From: Bin87 sp965203195
GTDB lineage: Bacteria; Chloroflexota; Dehalococcoidia; Lucifugimonadales; UBA3495
Length of the DNA: 64,000 bases
NCBI GenBank assembly: GCA_965203195.1
Contig: OZ241860.1
Coordinates: 2,480,001-2,544,000 of the forward strand
Direction: 5' to 3'
In this document: piece after piece, positions 53,594 through 63,234 of the stretch
Numbering within the stretch: position 1 is the stretch's first letter
Layout of the letters: each line of letters begins with the position of its first letter
Translations under genes and position numbers: made by a program
The notes under the pieces: generated by a model
The model's database searches: none
What the model was told of the DNA's origin: nothing
What the model saw: only the letters and a program-made list of their open reading frames with translations

Positions 53594-54679
53594 ATGCGAC
53601 TTGCCGACCTGGGCGAATTCGGCCTGATTGCGCTGGTTCAGGAATGGACGCGCGACGATGCGCCGGCCGCCGGCGAATGGTATCAGAGCGCGGTGGACAA
53701 CGGCGACGACGCCGCCGCCATCACCCTGCGCCAGGCTCCTGTCACCGAACTCTACACCACCGACACCATGGTGGACGGTGTCCATTTCACCGCCGCCACT
53801 ACGCCCTGGCGGGATCTGGGCTGGAAGGCAATGGCGTCCAACATCAGCGACATCGCGGCTATGGGCGGAACGCCCGGCGTGGCGCTGGTCACGCTGGGGC
53901 TCCCTCCCGACACGGCGGTGGCGGATATTAAGGAAATGTACGCCGGAATGATGGACATCTGCCGCCAGTACCAGGCCCGCATCATCGGCGGCGATGTGGT
54001 GCGCTCTCCAGTCTGTTTCGTCACCGTGGCCCTCACCGGATTCGCCCGACACCGGCCCCTGACGCGCGCGGCGGCCCGGCCGGGGCATCAGGTTGCCGTC
54101 AGCGGGCCGGTGGGCGGTTCCGCCGGTGGGCTGCGGACTCTGCTGGCGCAGACCACGCCGCCGGCGCCGGATGCCATTGCCGCCGCCGACTCCTCGTCTG
54201 CCGAGCTGATCCGATGCCATCGCCGCCCGCAGCCGCACATCGCCGCCGGCCAAAGGCTGGCCGCGGCGGCCGCCGGCCGTTCCGGTTCCGCCGCTACCGA
54301 TCTTGCGGCGGACATTGCGACATCGACTGACATTGCGGCTATGGACATCAGCGACGGGCTGGCCGACGACCTGGGTAAGCTGTGCGCCGCCAGCGGGGTG
54401 GCCGCCGTCATCAAGGCCGACAATGTTCCGGCGCCGCCCGCCCTGCGGCAGGCATTCCCCGACGACTGGCTGGATCTGGCCCTGTACGGCGGCGAGGATT
54501 ATGCGCTGCTGTTCACCGCCCCGCCGGCGTTAATGGCCGCTGCGCTGCCGCTATTGCCGCCCGGCGCGGCGGTCATCGGCGCCATAACTCACGGCGCGCC
54601 GGGGCAGGTCGCTATAATAGACGGCAACGGCGCCGTCCGGCCCGGACGCGGCGCCGGCTGGGACCACTTCGCCGGCTGA
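53594..54679 (+). CDS. thiL: Thiamine-monophosphate kinase
   Basis: A 361-residue enzyme making thiamine diphosphate from thiamine monophosphate and ATP. GEFGLIALV, NGDDAAAI, TTDTMVDGVHF, KAMASNISDIAAMGG, GGDVVRSP, MDISDGLADDL and YGGEDYALLFTA are the ThiL signature segments. An Ala/Ser/Asp-rich insertion (AAAAGRSGSAATDLAADIAT) precedes MDISDGL. It heads a short cluster with tsaE and tsaB, a common arrangement. Confidence 0.93.
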   Translation: MRLADLGEFGLIALVQEWTRDDAPAAGEWYQSAVDNGDDAAAITLRQAPVTELYTTDTMVDGVHFTAATTPWRDLGWKAMASNISDIAAMGGTPGVALVTLGLPPDTAVADIKEMYAGMMDICRQYQARIIGGDVVRSPVCFVTVALTGFARHRPLTRAAARPGHQVAVSGPVGGSAGGLRTLLAQTTPPAPDAIAAADSSSAELIRCHRRPQPHIAAGQRLAAAAAGRSGSAATDLAADIATSTDIAAMDISDGLADDLGKLCAASGVAAVIKADNVPAPPALRQAFPDDWLDLALYGGEDYALLFTAPPALMAAALPLLPPGAAVIGAITHGAPGQVAIIDGNGAVRPGRGAGWDHFAG

Positions 54680-54729
54680 CCCCGGCGCAGCCGGCAAATC
54701 CGGCGCCAATCCCCCTTGCGATACCGCCA

Positions 54730-55341
54730 ATGACCGACCGCATCACCATCCATACTGCCACCGCCGGCGAGACCCGGCGCCTCGGGCAGCTCATTGGCGA
54801 AGCCGCCCGCCCCGGCGATGTCTATCTGCTGACCGGGCCCCTGGGCGCCGGCAAAACCTGCCTGACCCAGGGCATCGCCCGGGGGCTGGGCGTGGACGGC
54901 TACGCCCGCAGCCCCACTTTCGTGCTGGCCACGCGCTACCGGGGCCGCCTTACCTTGCACCACGCCGACCTGTATCGCATCGACCACCCGGCGGAAGCGT
55001 GGGACTTGGGTCTGGAGGATGTAATGTCCGCCGGCGAGGACGTGCTAGTAGTGGAATGGGCCGACCGCGCCGCCGCCATTTTCCCCGCCGACGCCCTCTG
55101 GATCGCCCTGGACTACGCCGCCGGCGACCGCGGCCGCCCGTCGGACGGCGACACCCCCCCGGACGGTTCGGACAACCCGGACTCGGATAGCCTGGCCCCG
55201 GATAGCCTGGCCCCGGATAGCCTGGACGACGATGACGGTTCCTTGCCGGCGCCCCGCCGCGTGGTCATTGCCGGCGCGCCGGCCCGGTTCGCCGGCCTGC
55301 TGGAACGGCTGGCCGCCGCGCCGGCCGCAGGGACGGAATGA
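54730..55341 (+). CDS. tsaE: tRNA threonylcarbamoyladenosine biosynthesis ATPase TsaE
   Basis: A 203-residue P-loop ATPase needed for t6A37 formation on tRNA. Walker A is GPLGAGKTCLTQGIA; RSPTFVLATRY, HHADLYRID and VLVVEWADRA are the family segments. The C-terminal region is enlarged by about 45 residues with an Asp/Ser-rich stretch, including three tandem copies of DSLAP-type units (DNA 55188-55223). The ATG 54730 is preferred; the frame is open far upstream without similarity. It overlaps tsaB by four bases (ATGA). Confidence 0.92.
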   Translation: MTDRITIHTATAGETRRLGQLIGEAARPGDVYLLTGPLGAGKTCLTQGIARGLGVDGYARSPTFVLATRYRGRLTLHHADLYRIDHPAEAWDLGLEDVMSAGEDVLVVEWADRAAAIFPADALWIALDYAAGDRGRPSDGDTPPDGSDNPDSDSLAPDSLAPDSLDDDDGSLPAPRRVVIAGAPARFAGLLERLAAAPAAGTE

Positions 55342-56096
55342 TGCTGCTGCTGGCAATTGACACCTCATCCCGGCACGGCGGCGCGGCGCTGGCGGACGCC
55401 GCCGGCAGCGTGCTGGAAGCGCGCCTCTGGCGTTCCACCGCCAACCATACCGCGCAGCTGCTGCCGGCCATTGCGGACCTGCTGGCGGCGCAGGGCCTGG
55501 ACGCCCGCGCCCTGGCCGGGGTTGCCGTGGCCCTGGGGCCGGGGCCGTTCAGCGCGCTGCGCGTGGGCGTCAGCGCCGCCAAGGGGCTGGCCCTGGCCGG
55601 CGGGTTCCCGGTCGTCGGCGTTGACACCCTGGCGCTGGAAGCCGGCCCGCACCTGACGCCGGACGGCATTGTCGCGGCCTGGCTGGACGCCGGTCGCAAC
55701 GAAGTAGCGGCGGCCTGGTTTGACGGAAGCGGCGCGCGGATCAAGGACGACGCTATCGCCGCCCCGGCAACGCTGCTGCCTGCGGAACCGGCGCTGCCCG
55801 CCGGTGCCTTGCTCTACTGCGGCGAAGGGGCCCACGCGCGCCGCGCCGACATCAGCAACGCCGCCGGCGCCGCCAGTGCCGCCGGCGACCCGCCGCGTCC
55901 GGCCGCCGTTGCTCCGTGGACGCCGGCCGACCGGCTGTGGCGGCTGGCGTCTGACGCCGCCGCCCGCATCGCCCGGGGCGAAACCGACGACCTGGCGGAA
56001 TTGCAGCCCTACTACCTGCGAATGCCCACCATCGGCGCCGCCCGGCAGCGGGACCGGACGCGCCAGGGGCATCGTCCGCCGGGCGCGCGGCAGTAA
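55338..56096 (+). CDS. tsaB: tRNA threonylcarbamoyladenosine biosynthesis protein TsaB
   Basis: A 252-residue ASKHA-fold partner of TsaD/TsaE in t6A synthesis. LLLAIDTSSRHGGAAL, HTAQLLPAIADLL, GVAVALGPGPFSALRVG, AAKGLALAGGFPVVGVDTL and VAAWLDAGRNEVAAAWF are characteristic. The C-terminus ends LQPYYLRMPTIG, usual for TsaB, followed by a basic tail. Coupled to tsaE by the ATGA overlap. No tsaD is in the window. Confidence 0.92.
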   Translation: MMLLLAIDTSSRHGGAALADAAGSVLEARLWRSTANHTAQLLPAIADLLAAQGLDARALAGVAVALGPGPFSALRVGVSAAKGLALAGGFPVVGVDTLALEAGPHLTPDGIVAAWLDAGRNEVAAAWFDGSGARIKDDAIAAPATLLPAEPALPAGALLYCGEGAHARRADISNAAGAASAAGDPPRPAAVAPWTPADRLWRLASDAAARIARGETDDLAELQPYYLRMPTIGAARQRDRTRQGHRPPGARQ

Positions 56097-56131
56097 CGCC
56101 GCACGGTAGCACAGAGGAGACGACAAACCCT

Positions 56132-56590
56132 ATGGAACGAACTTTCGTAGCAATCAAACCCGACGGGGTGCAGCGCGGCCTGGTAGGGGAAGTCATCGGC
56201 CGGCTGGAACGGCGCGGCCTGAAGCTGGTCGCCATCCGGCTGATGCAGGTTGACGCGGAGCTGGCGGGACGGCACTACGCGGAGCACATCAGCCGTCCCT
56301 TTTTCCCGGCGCTGGTGTCGTTCATCACCTCCGGGCCTGTTGTGGCGATGATCTGGGAAGCCGGCAACGGCAACGCGGTGGCCCTGGCCCGCCAGACTAT
56401 GGGCGCCACCAACCCCGCCGAGGCCGCTCCCGGCACCATCCGCGGAGACTTGGGCATCGACATCGGGCGCAACATCGTCCACGGCTCCGACAGCCCGGAG
56501 TCAGCGGAGCGGGAAATCGGGCTGTTTTTTGGCGCCGGCGCCGCCCTGGATTACACCCGCAGCGCAGACCAGTGGATTACAGAATCCTGA
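56132..56590 (+). CDS. ndk: Nucleoside diphosphate kinase
   Basis: A 152-residue kinase balancing NTP pools by a phospho-histidine intermediate. ERTFVAIKPDGVQRGLVGE, RPFFPALVSFITSGPV, GATNPAEAAPGTIRGD and NIVHGSDS (His117) are all conserved. Ribosome site AGAGGAGACG precedes the ATG. It converges on rsfS with a 14-bp overlap. Confidence 0.95.
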   Translation: MERTFVAIKPDGVQRGLVGEVIGRLERRGLKLVAIRLMQVDAELAGRHYAEHISRPFFPALVSFITSGPVVAMIWEAGNGNAVALARQTMGATNPAEAAPGTIRGDLGIDIGRNIVHGSDSPESAEREIGLFFGAGAALDYTRSADQWITES

Positions 56591-56978
56591 CCACCTGCGG
56601 GGCGCGGCTCCACAACCGTTCCAGCCCGAAAAACTCCCGTTCCTCCGGGCCGAAAATATGGATGACCACATCGGCGAAGTCCAGCAGCACCCACCCGGAG
56701 GCGGGGGTTCCTTCCCGGTGGTGCCGGGAAACGCCGGCGTCTTTCATTGCGTTGGAGAGATCCTCCTCCAGGGCTTCAATCTGGCGCACCGACTCGGCGG
56801 TCATTACCACGAAGTAATCCGCGAAAGCCGTCAGCCCGCGCAGGTCAAGCATCACGATGTCGGCGGCCAGCTTGTCGGCGGCGGTGTCAACGACCAGGTG
56901 GGCTACTTCGGTGGGCGTCAGAGCTACGGCGCCGGCGCCGGCATCGGGGTTGGGGGAGATTGCGGTTGCAGTAGTCAT
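56577..56978 (-). CDS. rsfS: Ribosomal silencing factor RsfS
   Basis: A 133-residue protein that binds uL14 and blocks subunit joining in starved cells. TAADKLAADIVMLDLRGLTAFADYFVV, SVRQIEALEEDL, SGWVLLDFADVVIHIF and REFFGLERLW are the family segments. The N-terminal 20 residues are an Ala/Pro-rich extension. Start ATG 56978; the longer frame to 57023 lacks similarity. Convergent with ndk. Usual partners nadD or obgE are not adjacent. Confidence 0.93.
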   Translation of the reverse strand: MTTATAISPNPDAGAGAVALTPTEVAHLVVDTAADKLAADIVMLDLRGLTAFADYFVVMTAESVRQIEALEEDLSNAMKDAGVSRHHREGTPASGWVLLDFADVVIHIFGPEEREFFGLERLWSRAPQVVRIL

Positions 56979-57027
56979 GGCAATGTGCGTGGCCTGGGCC
57001 TGAAGGCGTGGGGGCAAATGCATCTTT

Positions 57028-57131
57028 CGTCATTTCTGCGGAAACGGGAACCAGAAATTGGAATCGGTGTTCGTTGCTGCGTATTCGGCGGCCAGCGCGC
57101 TCTGATTTCCGGCTTGCGCCGGAATGTCAGG
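57028..57131. repeat. REP-like extragenic palindromic element
   Basis: TCGTCATTTCTGCGGAAACG on the left and GATTTCCGGCTTGCGCCGG with AATGTCAGG on the right, the same family as the elements near 23.2 and 26.2 kb but more diverged in its left arm. Confidence 0.5.
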
Positions 57132-57148
57132 CGATTTGACGCCGGGCC

Positions 57149-58348
57149 CTAATCGGCGGCGGCCAGGGCGGATTCGTCATCGGCCCGGACGGGGCTGATG
57201 ACGCGGTCGCCAATATGCTCGTGGCTGGCGAGGTTAAATTGCGCGCGGTTGAAATCGCGGCGCAGTTCGTCAAACCGGAGGAGCGTTTCGTTGAAGCGGG
57301 CGTTCATTTCCTGTCGCAGGCTGCCGACTAGGCTCTCGAGCTTGGCGTCAATTTTAGCGTCCCCGGCCTCAACCTTGCTGTCCACGGCGTCAAAGCGGGC
57401 GTTCATCTCCTGTCGCAGGCTGCCGACTTGCCCCTCAAGCTTGGCGTCCACAGCATCAAAACCAGAGGTCGTCTCCTGCCGCAGGCCACCGACCTGCCCC
57501 TCAATTTTGGCGTCCCCGGCCTCAATCTTGCTGCCCGTGGCCTCGAAACGGGCGTTCATATCTTGCCACAGGCTGCCGACCTGCCCCTCAATTTTGGCGT
57601 CCCCGGCCTCAATCTTGCCGTCCACGGCATCAAAGCGGGCGTTCATTTCCTGCCGCAGACCACTGACTTGCCCCTCAATTTTGGCGTCCCCAGCATCAAT
57701 CTTGGCGTCCATGGCATCAAAGCGAGCGTTCATCTCTTGTCGCAGGCTGCCGACTTGGCCTTCGACCTTGGCGTCCACAGCATCAAAACCAGCGGTCGTC
57801 TCCTGCCGCAGGCTGCCGACTTGGCCTTCAATCTTGGCGTCCGTGGCTTCAAAGCGGGCGTTCATTTCCTGCCGCAGGCCGCCGACTTGACCCTCAATCT
57901 TGGCATCCCCGGCTTCAATCTTGCTGTCCACGGCATCAAAGCGGGCGTTCATTTCCTGCCGCAGGCCGCCGACTTGACCATCTATCTTGGCGTCCACAGC
58001 ACCAAAGCCAGCGGTCGTCTCCAGCCGCAGACCGTCGACTTGACCCTCAACTTTGGCGTCCCCAGCCTCGATCTTGATGCCCATAGCCTCAAATTTCCGG
58101 TCCACGGCGTCGAAGCGCGCGTTCATCTCCTGGTGCATCAATGCGAACTGGCTTCGCATTTCCTGGGTGATTTCGCTGACCGCGGCGGCTACGGCCTCTT
58201 TGATTTCCTGGCGCAGCTCGGCGCGCATTTCGTTCATCTCCCGGCGCGTGGGCATCTGGCCTATGCGCAAGGCAAGGCCAATCACGGCAACCACGAGGAC
58301 GCCGAGGATGGAGCCGAAAATCATCAGCGGTAGCATTTGCTCGGACAT
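57149..58348 (-). CDS. Membrane-anchored repeat coiled-coil protein
   Basis: A 399-residue protein. The N-terminal helix is LMIFGSILGVLVVAVIGLAL, then a charged coil (MPTRREMNEMRAELRQEIKE). From about 85 to 365 it is an array of repeats built on GSLRQEMNARFDAVD and KIEAGDAKIEGQV, in long and short alternating units, all helical. The tail is DELRRDFNRAQFNL. Tandem near-identity at the DNA level (57300-58100) allows expansion and contraction. It recalls DUF1640-type and phage-fibre coiled coils. Start ATG 58348 gives the membrane helix at once. Role unknown; possibly a spacer or scaffold. Confidence 0.7.
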   Translation of the reverse strand: MSEQMLPLMIFGSILGVLVVAVIGLALRIGQMPTRREMNEMRAELRQEIKEAVAAAVSEITQEMRSQFALMHQEMNARFDAVDRKFEAMGIKIEAGDAKVEGQVDGLRLETTAGFGAVDAKIDGQVGGLRQEMNARFDAVDSKIEAGDAKIEGQVGGLRQEMNARFEATDAKIEGQVGSLRQETTAGFDAVDAKVEGQVGSLRQEMNARFDAMDAKIDAGDAKIEGQVSGLRQEMNARFDAVDGKIEAGDAKIEGQVGSLWQDMNARFEATGSKIEAGDAKIEGQVGGLRQETTSGFDAVDAKLEGQVGSLRQEMNARFDAVDSKVEAGDAKIDAKLESLVGSLRQEMNARFNETLLRFDELRRDFNRAQFNLASHEHIGDRVISPVRADDESALAAAD

Positions 58349-58462
58349 TGGGGACGTTCCCGACTTTCCGGCCGGTGTGGCAGGATGGATGACGGATTGG
58401 ACGGGCCGGACAACCTGCCCGCCCCACCGGGTAGGGGTTAGTATAGGCCGGCCGGCCTTGCC

Positions 58463-58490
58463 TTGCAATCCCCGTTGTTTGTGATATATT
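58463..58490 (+). promoter_or_regulatory. Extended -10 promoter of gltBD
   Basis: TTGCAA (58463-58468), 16 bp, then TATATT (58485-58490) preceded by TGA, giving an extended -10 (TGATATATT). Transcription would start near 58497, with a leader of about 125 bases before gltB. The bases TGTGATATATTACACA form an imperfect dyad over the -10. Confidence 0.62.
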
Positions 58491-58623
58491 ACACAAGCGG
58501 CTTGCCGGTGCCGGCGCCGCGCCGCATCGCGCCCAAACGCCGGACGGGCCGGACGGATTGACTTCCGCCCGTCGGGCCGCCGGCGATTTTCGGGTTTCCG
58601 GTCTGTTATCAGGGGTACTCATT

Positions 58624-61600
58624 ATGAATTCGCTCAAAGAGTTGGCTCAATCCGGGCTCTACGCCCCGGAGCAGGAACACGACGCCTGCGGCGTCGGCAT
58701 GGTCGCCAACGTCAAGGGCGAAAAGACCCACGCCATCATCGCCGAATCGTTGCAGGTGCTCAACAACCTGGGGCATCGCGGCGCGGCCGGCTCCGACCCC
58801 GACACCGGCGACGGCGCCGGCATCTTGGTGCAGATGCCCGACGCCTTCCTGCGCCGGGAGGCCACGCGCAACGGCATTGACCTGCCGCCCGAGGGCGAAT
58901 ACGGCGTGGGTATGGCCTTTCTGCCTCAAAACGCGGACGCCCGGGACGCCTGCATCGCTCACATTGAGCAGGCGGTGGCCCGCGAGGGCCTGACGCTGCT
59001 GGGCTGGCGCGCCGTCCCCCTTAACCCCGACGCCATCGGGCGCGACGCCCGCGCCGTCTGCCCCGCCATCCGGCAGTTTTTCGTCGGCAAGGGCGCCGCC
59101 CCTACCCCCGACCGGGCGGCGCTGGAACGCAAGCTCTATGTCACCCGCAAGGTGATTGAGAACACGCTGGACGCAGCCGGCATCAGCGCTGACGACGCCG
59201 ACTTTTTCTACCTCTGTAGCCTCAGCGCCAACACCCTCATCTATAAAGGACTGCTGGTATCCCACCAGCTGGCCGGGTTCTACCTGGACTTGAACGACGA
59301 GGCGATGGTATCCGCCTTTGCGCTGGTGCATTCCCGCTTCAGCACCAATACCCTGGGGCACTGGAAACTGGCGCATCCCTACCGCTACCTGGCGCACAAC
59401 GGGGAGATCAACACCCTGCGCGGCAACATCAACTGGATGCACGCCCGCGAGCGGCAGTTCAGCTCGCCCCTGTACGGGGACGACATCCACAAGCTGGCCC
59501 CCATCTGCAACCCCTCCGCCAGCGACACCGCCAGCTTCGACAACGCCCTGGAACTGCTGGTGATGACCGGCCGCGAACTGTCCCACGCTATGCTGATGAT
59601 GATCCCCGAAGCGTGGGACCAGCACGAAACGATGTCCCGCGCCAAAAAGGATTTCTACGAATACCATTCCGGCATGATGGAACCCTGGGACGGCCCGGCG
59701 ATGATGCTGGCCACCGACGGCAAGGACGTGTGCGCCGTGCTGGACCGCAACGGCCTGCGCCCCTTCCGCTACACCATAACCCACGACGACAAGCTGGTGA
59801 TGGCATCGGAGACCGGCGTGCTGCCGTTGCCCCCCGAAAGCGTCCGCGAGAAGGGCCGCCTACAGCCGGGACGGATGTTCCTGGTGAGCTTTGACGAGGG
59901 CCGCATCATCGGCGACGAGGAACTCAAGCACACCCTAGCCAGCCGCCGGCCCTATGGCGAGTGGCTCCGGGAAAACAAAGTCAGCCTGGAAGATTTGCCG
60001 CCCGCCCCGCCCCCGCCGCCAGCCGGCGGCAGCAGCCTGCGCCAGCAGCAGCGCGCCTTCGGCTACACCATCGAGGAACTGCGGATGCTGACCACGCCCA
60101 TGGCCGCGGCGGGCTACGAAGCCATCGGCTCAATGGGCAACGACGCTTCCTTGGCGGTGCTTTCCGACCAGAACCGGATGCTCTTTGACTACTTCAAACA
60201 GCTGTTCGCCCAGGTCTCCAACCCCCCGCTGGATGCCATCCGCGAGGAACTGGTGACCTCGCTGGAAGCCTTCGTGGGCAGTGAACGGAACCTGTTTGAC
60301 GAAACCCCCCAGCACTGTCGCCAGCTGCGCCTCAAGTCGCCCCTGCTCACCGACGAACAACTGGCGCAAATCCGCGCTCTGGACTTGCCCGGCCTCGCCT
60401 CGGCAACCCTGTCCACCCGGTTTGACGCCCGAAAGGACGCCCTGGGGCCGGCGCTGGACGACCTGTGCGCCGCCGCCTCCCGGGCCATCGCCGACGGCAA
60501 AAACATCATCGTCCTGTCCGACCGGGGCGTTGACGCCGACCACGCCCCCATCCCCAGCCTGCTGGCCACCGGCGCGGTGCATCATCACCTCACCAGGGAA
60601 GGCACGCGCACCCAGGTTGGTCTGGTGGTGGAATCGGGCGAACCCCGGGAAGTGCAGCACTTCTGCCTGCTCATCGGCTATGGCGCCGGCGCTGTCAACC
60701 CCTACCTGGCGCTGGAATCGGCGCGCGACCTGGCCGAGCGCGGCGAACTGAACGGCGCCAACCCCGATTACGCCGTGGCCAACTTCATCAAGGCCAACGA
60801 AAAAGGCATCCTCAAGGTAATGTCCAAAATGGGCATCTCCACCGTCCAATCCTACCGGGGCGCCCAGATCTTTGAAGCCATCGGCCTGAACGACGATCTG
60901 ATTGAACGCCACTTTACCCGCACCCCCTCCCGCATCCAGGGCATCGGCCTGGACATCGTAGAGGCCGAAACCTTGCACCGCCACCAGTCCGCTTTCCACG
61001 ACCCCTATGTGCCGGGAATGCAGGAGCTGGATATGGGCGGCCAGTACCAGTGGCGCCGCCACGGCGAGTTCCACCAGTGGAACCCCGAAACCATCGCCAG
61101 GTTGCAGTACGCCACCCGCGCCAACGACCCGGCCGCCTATCGCGAATTCGCCAACGATGTCAACGACCAGAGCCGCCGCATGGCAACCCTGCGCGGCCTG
61201 CTGGAATTCAAGGCCGGCCCGCAGCCCATTCCCCTGGACGAAGTTGAACCGGCGGTGGAAATCGTCAAGCGCTTCGCCACCGGCGCCATTTCACTGGGCT
61301 CCATCAGCCGCGAAGCCCACGAAACCATGGCCATCGCCATGAACCGCATCGGCGCCCGCAGCAACACCGGCGAGGGCGGCGAGGATTACCACCGCTATAC
61401 CCCCGACGACAACGGCGACAACCGTTCCAGCGCCATCAAACAGGTCGCCTCCGGGCGCTTCGGCGTCACGCCCAACTACCTGGTCAACGCCACCGACCTG
61501 CAAATCAAAATGGCGCAGGGTTCCAAGCCCGGCGAAGGCGGCCAGCTGCCCGGCCACAAGGTCGACGAATACATCGGCTGGGTGCGTCATACCACCCCCG

Positions 61601-63234
61601 GCGTGGAGCTGATTTCGCCGCCGCCCCACCACGACATCTATTCCATTGAGGATCTGGCGCAGCTGATCCACGACCTGAAAAACATCAACCCCGACGCCCG
61701 CATCCATGTCAAGCTGGTGTCCGAAGTGGGCGTTGGCACCATTGCCGCCGGCGTCTCCAAAGGGCATGGCGATGTGGTGCTGATCAGCGGACACGACGGC
61801 GGCACCGGCGCTTCGCCGGAATCGTCCATCAAACACGCCGGCCTGCCCTGGGAACTGGGCGTGGCCGAAACCCAGCAGGTGCTGGTCGCCAACGACCTCC
61901 GCAGCCGCATCGTGGTGCAGACCGACGGCCAGCTCAAAACCGGACGGGACGTCGCCATCGCCGCCCTGCTCGGCGCCGAGGAATTCGGCATGGCTACCGC
62001 CGCCCTCATCGTCAACGGCTGCATTATGCTGCGGAAATGCCACCTCAACACCTGCTCCGTGGGCATCGCCACCCAGGACCCCGAACTCCGCAAACGCTTC
62101 GCTGGCCAGCCGGGGCATCTGGTCAACTACTTCTACTTCGTGGCCGAGGAACTGCGGGAAATTATGGCCCAGCTGGGCTTCCGTACCGTCGCCGAAATGG
62201 TCGGGCGGGTGGATCTGCTGGAAACCCGGCCCGCGGTGGAACACTGGAAGGCGGCGGGCATTGACCTCTCCCGCCTGCTGGCAATCCCCCCCCGCGCCGA
62301 AAGGACAGCAACCTACTGCTGCATTGAACAGGACCACGGCCTGGAGCGCGCCCTGGACCAGCAGCTCATTGAACAGGCGCGCCCGGCACTGGAACAGGGC
62401 CGCCCGGTAAGCGTCAGTATGCCGGTCAGCAACTCCAACCGCACCGTCGGCGCTATGCTCAGCGGCCGCGTGGCGCGCCGCTACGGCGAGGACGGCCTGC
62501 CCCCGGACACCATCAGCATCAGCCTGGAGGGCTCCGGCGGGCAGAGCTTCGGCGCCTTCCTGGCCCCCGGCGTGTCCATCAGCCTGGCCGGCGACACTAA
62601 CGACTATATGGGCAAAGGCATCGGCGGCGGGCGCATCGTCATCGTCCCGCCGGACGGCTCCGGCTTTATCCCGGAGGACAACATCATCATCGGCAATGTG
62701 GCCCTGTACGGCGCCACCGGCGGCGACATATTCATCCGCGGACGCGCCGGCGAGCGCTTCGCCGTCCGCAACAGCGGCGCCCGCGCCGTCGTGGAAGGCG
62801 TGGGCGACCACGGCTGCGAGTATATGACCGGCGGCGTCGTCGCCGTCATCGGCAGCACCGGGCGCAACTTCGCCGCCGGCATGAGCGGCGGCATCGCCTA
62901 TGTCTATGACCCGGACGGCGATTTCCACATCCGCTTCAACGACGGCCTGGCCGACCTGGAAAACCTGGCGGAACCGGACGACATCGCCGAGTTGCGCGCG
63001 CTGCTGGCGGAACACCTGGAACGCACCGGCAGCGGCCCGGCCCGGCGCATCCTGGCCGACTGGCCGGACAGTGTGGCCCGGTTCCGCAAGGTAATGCCGC
63101 GCGACTACCGCCGCGTCTTGCAGGAACGGGCGCGCCGCGCCGCGGCGGCATCGGCATCGCCATCGGAATCGCCCGGAGCAACGGCAACCACAATGACAAC
63201 GGCAACGGAACACGACCTGGCGGCGGTGCGCTGA
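58624..63234 (+). CDS. gltB: Glutamate synthase large subunit
   Basis: A 1536-residue amidotransferase/FMN synthase converting glutamine and 2-oxoglutarate to two glutamates. The N-terminal nucleophile is Cys22 in EHDACGVGMVAN, after a 21-residue propeptide. The glutaminase domain continues with HSRFSTNTLGHWKLAHPYR and HNGEINTLRGN. The FMN barrel has VLISGHDGGTGASPESSIKH. The iron-sulfur cysteines are 1133, 1139 and 1144 in CIMLRKCHLNTCSVG. The C-terminal beta-helix has GDTNDYMGKGIGGGRIV. The ATG at 58624 is chosen because it places the propeptide correctly. It overlaps gltD by one base. Confidence 0.96.
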   Translation: MNSLKELAQSGLYAPEQEHDACGVGMVANVKGEKTHAIIAESLQVLNNLGHRGAAGSDPDTGDGAGILVQMPDAFLRREATRNGIDLPPEGEYGVGMAFLPQNADARDACIAHIEQAVAREGLTLLGWRAVPLNPDAIGRDARAVCPAIRQFFVGKGAAPTPDRAALERKLYVTRKVIENTLDAAGISADDADFFYLCSLSANTLIYKGLLVSHQLAGFYLDLNDEAMVSAFALVHSRFSTNTLGHWKLAHPYRYLAHNGEINTLRGNINWMHARERQFSSPLYGDDIHKLAPICNPSASDTASFDNALELLVMTGRELSHAMLMMIPEAWDQHETMSRAKKDFYEYHSGMMEPWDGPAMMLATDGKDVCAVLDRNGLRPFRYTITHDDKLVMASETGVLPLPPESVREKGRLQPGRMFLVSFDEGRIIGDEELKHTLASRRPYGEWLRENKVSLEDLPPAPPPPPAGGSSLRQQQRAFGYTIEELRMLTTPMAAAGYEAIGSMGNDASLAVLSDQNRMLFDYFKQLFAQVSNPPLDAIREELVTSLEAFVGSERNLFDETPQHCRQLRLKSPLLTDEQLAQIRALDLPGLASATLSTRFDARKDALGPALDDLCAAASRAIADGKNIIVLSDRGVDADHAPIPSLLATGAVHHHLTREGTRTQVGLVVESGEPREVQHFCLLIGYGAGAVNPYLALESARDLAERGELNGANPDYAVANFIKANEKGILKVMSKMGISTVQSYRGAQIFEAIGLNDDLIERHFTRTPSRIQGIGLDIVEAETLHRHQSAFHDPYVPGMQELDMGGQYQWRRHGEFHQWNPETIARLQYATRANDPAAYREFANDVNDQSRRMATLRGLLEFKAGPQPIPLDEVEPAVEIVKRFATGAISLGSISREAHETMAIAMNRIGARSNTGEGGEDYHRYTPDDNGDNRSSAIKQVASGRFGVTPNYLVNATDLQIKMAQGSKPGEGGQLPGHKVDEYIGWVRHTTPGVELISPPPHHDIYSIEDLAQLIHDLKNINPDARIHVKLVSEVGVGTIAAGVSKGHGDVVLISGHDGGTGASPESSIKHAGLPWELGVAETQQVLVANDLRSRIVVQTDGQLKTGRDVAIAALLGAEEFGMATAALIVNGCIMLRKCHLNTCSVGIATQDPELRKRFAGQPGHLVNYFYFVAEELREIMAQLGFRTVAEMVGRVDLLETRPAVEHWKAAGIDLSRLLAIPPRAERTATYCCIEQDHGLERALDQQLIEQARPALEQGRPVSVSMPVSNSNRTVGAMLSGRVARRYGEDGLPPDTISISLEGSGGQSFGAFLAPGVSISLAGDTNDYMGKGIGGGRIVIVPPDGSGFIPEDNIIIGNVALYGATGGDIFIRGRAGERFAVRNSGARAVVEGVGDHGCEYMTGGVVAVIGSTGRNFAAGMSGGIAYVYDPDGDFHIRFNDGLADLENLAEPDDIAELRALLAEHLERTGSGPARRILADWPDSVARFRKVMPRDYRRVLQERARRAAAASASPSESPGATATTMTTATEHDLAAVR

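Noticed and set aside
57428..58333. A repetitive plus-strand frame opposite the coiled-coil array
   Set aside because: The repeats are explained by the minus-strand protein, which has a membrane helix, a plausible start and heptad pattern.
61291..63213. A 640-codon minus-strand frame opposite gltB
   Set aside because: It overlaps a complete, motif-rich glutamate synthase; it is a shadow of GC-rich coding.
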